From assembly GCA_036268055.1 (NCBI GenBank), contig DATAUW010000011.1, positions 186,001 to 250,000 of the forward strand: 64,000 nt of DNA, in the 5' to 3' direction. This DNA comes from Verrucomicrobiia bacterium (GTDB lineage: Bacteria > Verrucomicrobiota > Verrucomicrobiia > Limisphaerales > Pedosphaeraceae). The notes beneath the pieces were generated by a model. That model ran no database searches, was not told the DNA's origin, and was given only the letters and a program-made list of their open reading frames with translations. Positions 44,205 through 51,831 of this stretch are shown in pieces (within the stretch, counting starts at the first letter, position 1; each line of letters starts with the position of its first letter). The translations under genes were made by a program, and so were the position numbers.

Positions 44205-45455
44205 TCAGCGCGAAGGCAGCTTTTGCGGATTTGCCAGCAGCAGAAGAAAGTTATTCATCACCGCAATCGCCACCGCGACATCTTCGACCGTCACCGACTC
44301 GTCGGGATGATGGCTGATGCCGCCTTTGCAGCGGACGAAGAGCATCGCCACCGGCGTGATGTCGCCCATGACGGCGGCATCGTGGCCTGCGCCGCTGGGA
44401 AGTTCGATGACGCCCATGAGATGCTGCCGCGCGGCTTTCGCGAGCAACGCGGACAAATCATGCGAGCACGGAACTGATTCCACATCGTGCACGATTTCCC
44501 ATTCCAACGGCGTGTGGCGTTTGCCGGCGATTTGCGCAGCGAGTTCCTGCAAGTGCGCGCAGGCGTTATGCCGAGTTTGGTCCTGCGCGTGGCGGACATC
44601 TATGCTCAGGATGACTTCGCCGGGAATGACATTGCTCGCGCCGGGTTGCGCTTCGATTTGCCCAACGGTGGCCACGAGTCCGGCTTGTGACTGCGCGTGT
44701 TTTTCCACGGCGACAATCAATTCTGCGGCGGCGGCCAGCGCGTCGCGGCGCAGCGACATCGGCGTGGTTCCCGCATGCCCGGCTTGTCCGGTGAAGCGCG
44801 CGCGAATGCGGGTTTGCCCGGCAATGGCGGTGACGACGCCCACCGGTTGATTTTTTTCCTCGAGCACCGGGCCTTGTTCGATGTGGACTTCCGCGTAGCC
44901 GAGCAGTTGGTGAGGATCGCGCCGCGCAGATGCGAGTTGATCCGGCTGGCCGCCGAACGCGCTGATCGCCTCGCTCATGGTGACGCCGCGCACGTCAAAC
45001 CGTTTCAAATCCGGCGCCTTGAACGAGCCCGCGAGCGCCTTGCTGCCGAGATAAGTCGTTTGATAGCGCACGCCTTCTTCATCGGCGAAACCGATGACTT
45101 CAAGGGCGAAGGGCAGGTGAATTTTTTGTTCGCGCAAATGCTGGACGCACGCAATCGCGGTGATGACACCGAGCGGGCCGTCATATTTTCCGGCGTCGCG
45201 AACGGTGTCGAGATGCGAGCCGAGGAGAAACGTTTTCGCGCGTTCGTTTTGGCTGGGATAATGGCCGATGAGATTGCCGATGGCATCCTCGGAAGTGGTC
45301 ATGCCGGCTTCGCGCATCCAGCCGGCCACGAGGTCATTCGCCTGGCGCATCGCGGGCGAACAAAACGTGCGCGTCAAACGGTCCGGCTCTTCGCTGATGC
45401 GGCCAAGCGCGTCAATCCGCTGCATGACGGTTTGCGCGAGCGTATTAATATTCAT
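44205..45455 (-). CDS. Allantoate amidohydrolase (AAH), M20-type
   Basis: AAH cleaves allantoate to (S)-ureidoglycine, CO2 and ammonia. Metal motifs are GSHLDTVRDAGKYDGPLG, FADEEGVRYQTTYLGS and EVHIEQGPVLEE; the dimer-lid residues GHAGTTPMSLRRDA and the C-terminal SGAGHDAAVMGDI...KGGISHHPDE are those of AllC/AAH. It is clearly distinct from the UAH and N-carbamoyl amidohydrolase paralogues in the same operon. 416 residues; 25 bases before allB. Confidence 0.9.
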   Translation of the reverse strand: MNINTLAQTVMQRIDALGRISEEPDRLTRTFCSPAMRQANDLVAGWMREAGMTTSEDAIGNLIGHYPSQNERAKTFLLGSHLDTVRDAGKYDGPLGVITAIACVQHLREQKIHLPFALEVIGFADEEGVRYQTTYLGSKALAGSFKAPDLKRFDVRGVTMSEAISAFGGQPDQLASARRDPHQLLGYAEVHIEQGPVLEEKNQPVGVVTAIAGQTRIRARFTGQAGHAGTTPMSLRRDALAAAAELIVAVEKHAQSQAGLVATVGQIEAQPGASNVIPGEVILSIDVRHAQDQTRHNACAHLQELAAQIAGKRHTPLEWEIVHDVESVPCSHDLSALLAKAARQHLMGVIELPSGAGHDAAVMGDITPVAMLFVRCKGGISHHPDESVTVEDVAVAIAVMNNFLLLLANPQKLPSR

Positions 45456-45458
45456 ATC

Positions 45459-45815
45459 TCAACTTCCGCGATACGTGCTGTAAGCCCACGGCGAAACCAG
45501 CAGCGGCACATGATACGCAGCCTGCGCATCGGCAATGCCGAACCGCACCGGCACGCGCTCAAGAAAGGGAACGTCCGTCTTCACCGCAACTTTCTGCGCG
45601 AAATATTCCGCGACATAAAAAACCAATTCGTACATGCCCGCGCGCATTTCGTCCGCCGCCAGCAATGGCGCGTCGCTCCGGCCATCAGCATTCGTTTGAA
45701 TCGTCTTCAAAAGTTTGGGCGAACCCGAGGCCAGCGACCAGAGTTCGATTTTCATGCCGCGCGCGGGACAGCCGTGCGCGGTATCGAGAACGTGCGTGCT
45801 TAATTTGCCGGGCAT
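45459..45815 (-). CDS. 5-hydroxyisourate hydrolase (transthyretin-like)
   Basis: HiuH hydrolyses 5-hydroxyisourate, the first product of urate oxidation, to OHCU. The 118-residue sequence has both family signatures: [17 protein letters not shown] at the N-terminus and the C-terminal YSTYRGS. There is no signal peptide, so the enzyme is cytoplasmic. The gene starts eight bases after the OHCU decarboxylase stop and ends four bases before AAH. Confidence 0.95.
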   Translation of the reverse strand: MPGKLSTHVLDTAHGCPARGMKIELWSLASGSPKLLKTIQTNADGRSDAPLLAADEMRAGMYELVFYVAEYFAQKVAVKTDVPFLERVPVRFGIADAQAAYHVPLLVSPWAYSTYRGS

Positions 45816-45822
45816 AATATTT

Positions 45823-46329
45823 TTATTTCTGAACCAAATCTTCGAGCCGCAGGCGGGCGATCTTGCCGATCTCCGTGAGCGCCGCGGTGATTTCCTGTTC
45901 GCGCGAATTTTTCAAGCGCATTTCAAATCCCTTGAGGATGGCTGCCTTTTTGTTGAGCCGCGCGCAAATCACAAATGGAAAGTCAAACTTCTCGCGGTAC
46001 GCCTGATTATTTTTTTGGAACAACGCGATTTCATCCGCATTGAGTTGGCCAAGGCCCGCGCTCGCCTGTTCGCGATTGGATTCCGGCGTCAACGTGCCCG
46101 CCAGGGCAGCACGACCCACAAGATCGGGATGCGCCCGGATGAGCGCGACTTGTTTGGCGTCGTCCGCCTTTGCGACCACGTCGGTCATCACGCGATTCAG
46201 TGCCTCAACATCCGCAAACGGTCGCGATGACCACGCCGCATCCGCAATCCACGGCGAATGCTCGAACACCGGGCCGACGACGCAAACAAATTCCGCGCGG
46301 TCGAGGGAATTGAGTTGGCTGAGAGTCAT
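45823..46329 (-). CDS. 2-oxo-4-hydroxy-4-carboxy-5-ureidoimidazoline (OHCU) decarboxylase
   Basis: This enzyme decarboxylates OHCU to S-allantoin. The helical protein of 168 residues carries catalytic His in [14 protein letters not shown] and the conserved [17 protein letters not shown]; the [16 protein letters not shown] segment is also typical. ATG 46329 is chosen: [19 protein letters not shown] is the usual start, while the frame upstream to 46437 overlaps the preceding gene. It makes S-allantoin for allB in the same operon. Confidence 0.92.
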   Translation of the reverse strand: MTLSQLNSLDRAEFVCVVGPVFEHSPWIADAAWSSRPFADVEALNRVMTDVVAKADDAKQVALIRAHPDLVGRAALAGTLTPESNREQASAGLGQLNADEIALFQKNNQAYREKFDFPFVICARLNKKAAILKGFEMRLKNSREQEITAALTEIGKIARLRLEDLVQK

Positions 46330-46373
46330 GCAAATAAACCTTACGCCGCGCCGCTGGAAAATTCCAACACCGC

Positions 46374-47621
46374 TTACGCGTGGCTGCGAATCCAATTCAT
46401 CGTTTTGTCCGCGAGCTTGTCGAAGGCCGTCACGCACAGTTCCAAATGTTCCTCGCGCGTGTCTTCGATTTTATTGTGGCTGATGCCGTGGAGGCTTTGC
46501 ACGAACATCATCACTGTCGGCACGCCGGCGCGCGCGACTTCGGCGGCGTCATGCAGCGGGCCCGACGGCAGGCGAAAGCGTTTGCCACAGGTCTCGTGAA
46601 TGGCGTCGTCGCAGAATTCAATCAACTGCGGATTGAACAACACCGGCTCGATTTGCCACAGGCGGTCCCACGCGACCTGCACATTTCCGTCGCGCGCAAA
46701 TTTTTCGCTGGCCTCGCGGGCGTCCCGCAACATCAACGCGAGCGCGGCGGCGTCGAGATGGCGTTGGTCGAGCGTGATGCGGCATTCCTCAACGACGCTG
46801 GTGACGATGCCGGGTTTCGTCGTGCAGGAACCGATCGTGCAGACGCCGCCGTGGCGCGCGGCGATGGCGTAAATTTCCTGGCTCATTTTTCCGGCGGCGA
46901 GAAAGGCGTCCTTGCGGCGATTCATCGGCGTGCTGCCGGAGTGCGCGGCCTGTCCGCGAAACGTGATCGCATGACGTTCGACGCCGAACGTGCCGAGCAC
47001 CGCGCCGAGCGGCAAATCCAAATCGAGCAGCACCGGCCCCTGCTCGATGTGCAATTCCAAATACGCCGCCGCCTGGCTCAGTTCGCGATGGCTGTCTTTC
47101 ACGCGCTCGAAGTCCACGCCGATTTCCTTGAGCGCATCGGGCAGGCGAATGCCGTCCTTATCTTTCAAGCCGCGCGCCTCGTCCATATTCAACGTGCCGG
47201 AACAAGCGGACGAGCCGAACAAACTTTTGCCGAAGCGCGCGCCTTCTTCATCCGCCCAATCCACGAGGCGAATGGTGATGGGCGGTTTGCCGTCATATTG
47301 CGAATGGATGCGGCGCAAAATTTCGACACCGGCCATGACATTCAAACAGCCGTCGAGCCAGCCGCCGTTGGGGACGGAATCAATGTGGCCGCCAATGAGC
47401 AAGGCGCGTTCGCTCGCGCCGACAAGGGTGGTCCACAAATTGCCGGCGGCATCGGTGTGCGTTTGCACGGGCAAGGCGGCGAGCTTTTCCTTGAGCCACG
47501 CGCGGGCGGTGAGCCAGGTCTTGGTGAAGGCGACACGCTGCGCGCCGTGGGCATCGCCGGTGAGGGCGCGAAGCTCTTTGAGTTCGGCGACAGTGCGTTT
47601 GGGATCGAGAGAAGCGCTCAT
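46374..47621 (-). CDS. M20 N-carbamoyl-amino-acid / beta-ureidopropionase-type amidohydrolase
   Basis: This third M20 paralogue has GGHIDSVPNGGWLDGCLN, DWADEEGARFGKSLFGSSACSG, ELHIEQGPVLL and SGPLHDAAEVARAGVPTVMMFVQSLHGISH. The GWLDGCLNVMAG and PLHDA forms are those of N-carbamoyl-beta-alanine and N-carbamoyl-amino-acid amidohydrolases. It can therefore finish the reductive pyrimidine pathway by cleaving N-carbamoyl-beta-alanine from the dihydropyrimidinase (51832), or act on an allantoin product. It heads the leftward operon, divergent from preA. Confidence 0.8.
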   Translation of the reverse strand: MSASLDPKRTVAELKELRALTGDAHGAQRVAFTKTWLTARAWLKEKLAALPVQTHTDAAGNLWTTLVGASERALLIGGHIDSVPNGGWLDGCLNVMAGVEILRRIHSQYDGKPPITIRLVDWADEEGARFGKSLFGSSACSGTLNMDEARGLKDKDGIRLPDALKEIGVDFERVKDSHRELSQAAAYLELHIEQGPVLLDLDLPLGAVLGTFGVERHAITFRGQAAHSGSTPMNRRKDAFLAAGKMSQEIYAIAARHGGVCTIGSCTTKPGIVTSVVEECRITLDQRHLDAAALALMLRDAREASEKFARDGNVQVAWDRLWQIEPVLFNPQLIEFCDDAIHETCGKRFRLPSGPLHDAAEVARAGVPTVMMFVQSLHGISHNKIEDTREEHLELCVTAFDKLADKTMNWIRSHA

Positions 47622-47782
47622 GGAATTTGAGGAAATTTTAGTATGTATGCGTAATAATTATTTTCGCGAGCGCAACTGATTTTCTTTCCTTCGGCCTTCC
47701 CTTATGCCATAGATAGGCCGTTGCCGGTGCGGCCCGCGAGTAAAAAATGCTTTAGCAAATCAAAAATTGAAAGACTAAATCT
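47622..47782. promoter_or_regulatory. Divergent promoter region of the nucleobase island
   Basis: This 161-base gap lies between the leftward ureide operon and rightward preA and must carry both promoters. At 47642-47653 TATGTATGCGTA is close (10 of 12, reverse strand) to the palindrome at 55060-55071. AATAATTATT at about 47654-47663 is self-complementary. No regulator gene is adjacent. Confidence 0.4.
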
Positions 47783-48910
47783 ATGCCAACCCTTGCCACG
47801 ACCGTTGACGGATTAAAATTGCCGAATCCCTTTGTCATCGGCTCCGGCCCGCCCGGCACGAACCTCAACGTGATCTTCAAGGCGTTCCAGGAAGGCTGGG
47901 GCGCGGTCATCGCGAAGACCGTGAGCCTGGATGCTTCGAAGGTCGTCAACGTCACGCCGCGTTATGGAAAATTGCTCGCGCAAAGCGGCGAAGTTGTGGG
48001 CTGGGAAAATATCGAGTTGATCAGCGACCGGCCGTTCAAGCTTTGGGAGGACGAATTTAAAAAATGCAAAGACCAATTTCCCGATCGCATCCTCATCGCT
48101 TCCATCATGGAGGAATATCGCAAGGACGCGTGGGTGGAAATTGTGGAGCGCTGCCAGAACGTGGGCGTGGATGCGTTTGAGTTGAATTTTTCGTGCCCGC
48201 ACGGTTTGCCGGAACGCAAGATGGGCGCGGCGATGGGGCAGGACCCGGACGTGCTGGAGGAAGTTTGCGGCTGGGTGATGAAGGCGGCGAAGATACCGGT
48301 GTGGGCGAAGATGACGCCGAACGTCACGCACATCGAAGACCCAACGCGCGCGGCCTTGCGTGGCGGCGTGACGGGCATCAGCGCGATCAACACGATCCGC
48401 AGTGTCATCGGCGTGAATCTGGATACGCTGCGACCCGAGCCGAGCGTGGAAGGTTACACGACGCCGGGCGGTTATTCGTGCAAGGCGGTGAAACCGATCG
48501 CGCTGCGGATGGTGATGGAAATCGCGCAGGTGATTCGCCACGAATTTCCCGGGCGTTCGCTGTCGGGCCTTGGCGGGGTCGAGAGCGGGAACGACGCGGC
48601 GCAATTTATTTTGCTGGGCTCGGACACGGTGCAGGTTTGCACGGGCGTGATGAAATTCGGCTACGAATGCGTGAAGCCGATGTGCGAGGAATTGCTCGCG
48701 TTCATGGAGAAGCATCAATTTGAAACGCTCGCGGATTTCAAGGGCAAGAGCCTTGATTATTTCACGACCCACGCCGACCTGGTGAAACGCCAGCAGGAAC
48801 GCAAGGCCGCGCAAAAAGCCGCCGCCCCGAAAAAAGACGTCGTGAAGGCCGATGGCGAATGGCGCGGGGATGAATTCGTGAAGCAGTCGGATGCGCTGTC
48901 GCGCGGCTAA
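47783..48910 (+). CDS. preA: Dihydropyrimidine dehydrogenase subunit PreA-like
   Basis: PreA reduces uracil and thymine to dihydro forms with an FMN TIM barrel. The catalytic Cys is in FELNFSCPHGLPERKMGAAMGQDPD (the SCPH motif), the FMN phosphate site is GLGGVESGNDAAQFI, and AKMTPNVTHIED is conserved too. E. coli PreA (about 411 residues) ends in two [4Fe-4S] clusters that take electrons from PreT. This 375-residue protein has instead a Lys/Ala-rich, Cys-free tail (KAAQKAAAPKKD). No PreT is present in the window, so its electron donor is unknown. Confidence 0.85.
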   Translation: MPTLATTVDGLKLPNPFVIGSGPPGTNLNVIFKAFQEGWGAVIAKTVSLDASKVVNVTPRYGKLLAQSGEVVGWENIELISDRPFKLWEDEFKKCKDQFPDRILIASIMEEYRKDAWVEIVERCQNVGVDAFELNFSCPHGLPERKMGAAMGQDPDVLEEVCGWVMKAAKIPVWAKMTPNVTHIEDPTRAALRGGVTGISAINTIRSVIGVNLDTLRPEPSVEGYTTPGGYSCKAVKPIALRMVMEIAQVIRHEFPGRSLSGLGGVESGNDAAQFILLGSDTVQVCTGVMKFGYECVKPMCEELLAFMEKHQFETLADFKGKSLDYFTTHADLVKRQQERKAAQKAAAPKKDVVKADGEWRGDEFVKQSDALSRG

Positions 48911-49110
48911 AAAATCAAATCTGTGTACGAGTTTCGGAATATGGATAAGCGCATGGAAAAGGCGGCAACTTATCGTTGTCTGTGTTGTGGCGAATAAAAG
49001 GTCTGTGAGAAAACCGCTTACAAATGAGATTTAAGGAAAACCAAATAGATTCGTCTGCTACGCAATACTTTTGGAAATCGCGATTTGTAGTGTCGCGCAT
49101 GTTCATCCAA

Positions 49111-49706
49111 CGCTTCTCATTAACCCCCAGCTTTAGGTGGGGGTCGCACGAGCGCGTGACGCAGAAACCGTTTTAACGGTTTCCCTACCCATGTCACACA
49201 ACTCCTACTCGCGTTGCTGGCTCCATCTAGTGTGGGCCACGCATGCTCGTGAGCGTCTGCTGCCGCCGGGCGCGGCGGTGAAAGTTTCCGACTTCCTGAC
49301 TCAATATGCGCGGGACAAGGGGCTGTACATGAAAATAAATTTCGTGAATGCCGATCACGTCCATACATTGATTGATCTTCCAACGAATATGACCATTGAG
49401 GACGCGGCGCAATTATTCAAAGGCGCTTCGTCGCATTGGATCAACTCAAGCAACCTGATTCGTGGGAAATTTGCGTGGGGAAAAGGTTATGGCGCCTTCT
49501 CGGTTTCGCAATCGGATGTGGCGCGCGTTGCTGAGTATATATCCGACCAGGCGGAGCATCATCGCACCAAGTCTTTCGCTGAAGAGTATGAGCGGTTTGT
49601 GAAGGTGTATGGGTTGGTTTGGCGCGGGGAGGAAACTGTTAAAACGGTTTCTGCGTCGCGCGCGTCGGTGGTCCCCTCGCTGAAGCGAGGGGTTAATGAG
49701 AAGCGC
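49111..49706 (+). mobile_element. RAYT/REP element with ~75-bp terminal inverted repeats
   Basis: The left end 49111-49184 and right end 49631-49706 are imperfect reverse complements. Each holds, from outside inward, CGCTTCTCATTAACCCC, a GC hairpin, a GCG-rich spacer and GACGCAGAAACCGTTTTAAC. The right hairpin is CCCCTCGCT-GAA-GCGAGGGG (49674-49692); left is ACCCCC...GGGGGT. AAACCGTT-TT-AACGGTTT (49165-49182) is a second palindrome. Between them sits one Y1 transposase gene. The layout is that of an IS200/IS605-related REP-RAYT unit. It has entered the gap between preA and mmsA. Confidence 0.8.
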
Positions 49707-49736
49707 TCGGTTGGTGGGCGCTCTCGACAAATGTAA
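49191..49736 (+). CDS. REP-associated tyrosine transposase (RAYT), IS200-like
   Basis: A 181-residue HUH/Y1 transposase that processes single-stranded palindromes. It has the HUH metal pair H56 and H58 in NADHVHTLIDLP, the YSRCWLHLVWATHARERLL start of the family, and the candidate nucleophile Tyr116 in VAEYISDQAEHH. The ATG at 49191 directly follows the left inverted repeat; the frame upstream to 49137 runs through that repeat. The final ~35 residues are encoded inside the right repeat. It is intact and may be active or domesticated. Confidence 0.85.
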   Translation: MSHNSYSRCWLHLVWATHARERLLPPGAAVKVSDFLTQYARDKGLYMKINFVNADHVHTLIDLPTNMTIEDAAQLFKGASSHWINSSNLIRGKFAWGKGYGAFSVSQSDVARVAEYISDQAEHHRTKSFAEEYERFVKVYGLVWRGEETVKTVSASRASVVPSLKRGVNEKRSVGGRSRQM

Positions 49737-49942
49737 AAATAGTCGCGAACTGTAATTCATCATGAACCTAATTCAAACCGTTGCTTTCAACCATACATGC
49801 GATCGTCTTCGGAAGGTTATGCATGGTTTTGTTTAATTATTTCGGTGTGGGCACGCCAGAGCCAAACCGTAATGACGTATCAAGTCAAAAGCATGAATCA
49901 AAAATTTGTGATCGGGATTTTTTAATTTAGAATAATTGAATT

Positions 49943-51433
49943 ATGAGCACTCTTACACCTTGCCCGCATTTTATTGGCGGCGAATGGCGCGCCGCGACGG
50001 GCGGCGCGACGACGCCGGTTTTTAATCCTTCCACTGGCGAGGTCATCGCTGAATGTCCGGTCGGCACGGCGGCGGATGTCAAGGCGGCAGTGGAGGCGGC
50101 GGCGGCGGCGTTTCCGGCGTGGCGCGATACGCCGCCGGTCGAGCGCGCGCGGGTGTTCTTCCGTTTGCGCCAACTGGTCGAGCAAAATTTCGACAAGCTT
50201 TGCCAGGTGGTTACGCGTGAGCACGGCAAGACTCACGCCGAGGCGCGCGGCAGTGTTTTTCGCGGCATCGAAAATATTGAATACGCTTGCGGCATCCCTT
50301 CGCTGCTCATGGGCGACACGCTGGAGAATCTCGCGCGCGGGGTGGATTGCGAGACGCATCATCAGCCGCTGGGCGTTTGTGCGGGCATCACGCCGTTTAA
50401 TTTTCCGCTGATGGTTCCGCTATGGATGTTTCCGGTGGCCATCGCCTGCGGAAATACGTTTGTGCTCAAGCCGAGCGAAAAAGTTCCGTTGAGCGCGATC
50501 CTGCTGGGCGAACTGCTGGAGCAGGCGGGCTTGCCGAAGGGCGTTTTCAATATCGTTCACGGCGGGCGCGACTGCGTGGACGCCTTGCTCACGCATCCGC
50601 AGGTGCGCGCGATTTCGTTTGTCGGTTCGTCGCCGATTGCGAAATACATTTACGAAACCGGGACGCGCAATGGCAAACGCGTTCAGGCCAATGGCGGCGC
50701 GAAAAATTACATCGTCATCATGCCGGATGCGGATATGGGGAAGAGCGTGGAGAATCTCGCGACGGCGGCGTTTGGTTGCGCGGGCGAGCGTTGCATGGCG
50801 GGTTCGACGGCGCTGCCGGTCGGCAAGGCGGCGGAGCGTTTGATGCCCGCGCTGATCGAAGCGGCGCGCGCCATCAAGGTTGGCCCGACGGACCGCGCGG
50901 CGCAGCCGGACATGGGGCCGGTCATCACCGCGCAGCATCGCGACCGCGTTTTGAGTTTACTGGCCAGCGGTGAGAAGGAAGGCGCGAAGCTGGTTTGCGA
51001 TGGGCGCGAGGTGAAAATTCCCGACGCGCCCAAGGGTTTTTTCGTCGGCGCAACGGTCGTGGATAATGTGCAAACGACGATGACGCTGGCGCGGGAGGAA
51101 GTTTTTGGGCCGGTGTTGAATGTCATGCGCATGGAGGATCTTGACCAGGCGATTGCGCAGGCGAACAAATCTTCTTTCGGCAACGGCGCGAGCATTTTCA
51201 CAAATTCCGGCATGGCGGCGCGGGAGTTCAAGCATCGCGTGAAGGCCGGCATGGTAGGCATCAACGTGGGTGTGCCCGCGACGATGGCGATGTTCGCGTT
51301 CACGGGTTGGGACGATTCCTTCTACGGCGATCTGCACATCCAAGGGCGCGAAGGCGTGCAATTTTTTACGCAACAAAAAGTTGTCACGACGCGCTGGTTT
51401 AGCGAAGGTGTGGGGGATGTGTGGAAAAAATAA
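49943..51433 (+). CDS. mmsA: CoA-acylating (methyl)malonate-semialdehyde dehydrogenase
   Basis: MmsA-type ALDH turns malonate semialdehyde or methylmalonate semialdehyde, with CoA and NAD, to acetyl- or propionyl-CoA and CO2. The catalytic Cys is in FGCAGERCMAGS; KPSEKVPLSAILLGEL binds NAD. The C-terminal GWDDSFYGDLHIQGREGVQFFTQQKVVTTRW is diagnostic for MmsA as opposed to other aldehyde dehydrogenases. 496 residues, typical. In this island it is the last step after beta-alanine (or beta-aminoisobutyrate) transamination in pyrimidine breakdown. Confidence 0.9.
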   Translation: MSTLTPCPHFIGGEWRAATGGATTPVFNPSTGEVIAECPVGTAADVKAAVEAAAAAFPAWRDTPPVERARVFFRLRQLVEQNFDKLCQVVTREHGKTHAEARGSVFRGIENIEYACGIPSLLMGDTLENLARGVDCETHHQPLGVCAGITPFNFPLMVPLWMFPVAIACGNTFVLKPSEKVPLSAILLGELLEQAGLPKGVFNIVHGGRDCVDALLTHPQVRAISFVGSSPIAKYIYETGTRNGKRVQANGGAKNYIVIMPDADMGKSVENLATAAFGCAGERCMAGSTALPVGKAAERLMPALIEAARAIKVGPTDRAAQPDMGPVITAQHRDRVLSLLASGEKEGAKLVCDGREVKIPDAPKGFFVGATVVDNVQTTMTLAREEVFGPVLNVMRMEDLDQAIAQANKSSFGNGASIFTNSGMAAREFKHRVKAGMVGINVGVPATMAMFAFTGWDDSFYGDLHIQGREGVQFFTQQKVVTTRWFSEGVGDVWKK

Positions 51434-51477
51434 TACCAGAAAGATCAGATCGGATCTGAGCAAAACGAGGAACGGCC

Positions 51478-51828
51478 GTGCCAGGTGAGGACGCGGCGCA
51501 ATTCCATCAAATAGTGCTGGCGGCGGATGAGTTGCCGGCGTGGGTTCGGGAAAATGTTGGCAATGCCCGAAGCATTGATCAGCATGTTCTCAATCAAAGC
51601 TATCTTGATTTTTTGAAGGAACAGATTTCGCTTTCGCTGCGAGGTCCCAAGTGGTCGGAAGAGATGCAGAAACGCCACGATATTCTGGCGCCATTGCGCG
51701 GCAAGAAATTGATGAGCGGCATCATTATCGCCGGGGCGGACAACTGCTATCTCAAGCTGGATCCTGAAGCGAAACGCGTGCTTTATTGGGACATTTATCA
51801 AACCAAGAAAAAACCGGCAACCCCCTGA
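51478..51828 (+). CDS. Conserved-context hypothetical protein
   Basis: The 116-residue protein lies between mmsA and hydA with only three bases to the latter. It starts with GTG at 51478, preceded by GAGG at good spacing. The sequence (PAWVRENVGNARSIDQHVLNQ... GIIIAGADNCYLKLDPEAKRVLYWDIY) is mainly helical at first and strand-like at the end. No cofactor motif, no signal peptide. I do not recognise a family. Its tight place suggests that it is part of pyrimidine breakdown or a regulator of it. Confidence 0.55.
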   Translation: MPGEDAAQFHQIVLAADELPAWVRENVGNARSIDQHVLNQSYLDFLKEQISLSLRGPKWSEEMQKRHDILAPLRGKKLMSGIIIAGADNCYLKLDPEAKRVLYWDIYQTKKKPATP

Positions 51829-51831
51829 ATT

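Noticed and set aside
46380-47630. 416-codon open frame opposite the M20 amidohydrolase
   Set aside because: Mirror frame of a well-supported enzyme gene; His/Arg/Ala-rich with no motif.
47783-48910. Suspicion that PreA has lost its catalytic Cys
   Set aside because: The catalytic Cys of the family lies in the SCPH motif, which is intact here; the Met in MGAAMGQ is at another position.
49111-49706. IS200/IS605 element with TnpB
   Set aside because: Only the Y1 transposase is present and the ends are long inverted repeats; no TnpB or omega-RNA-like region follows.
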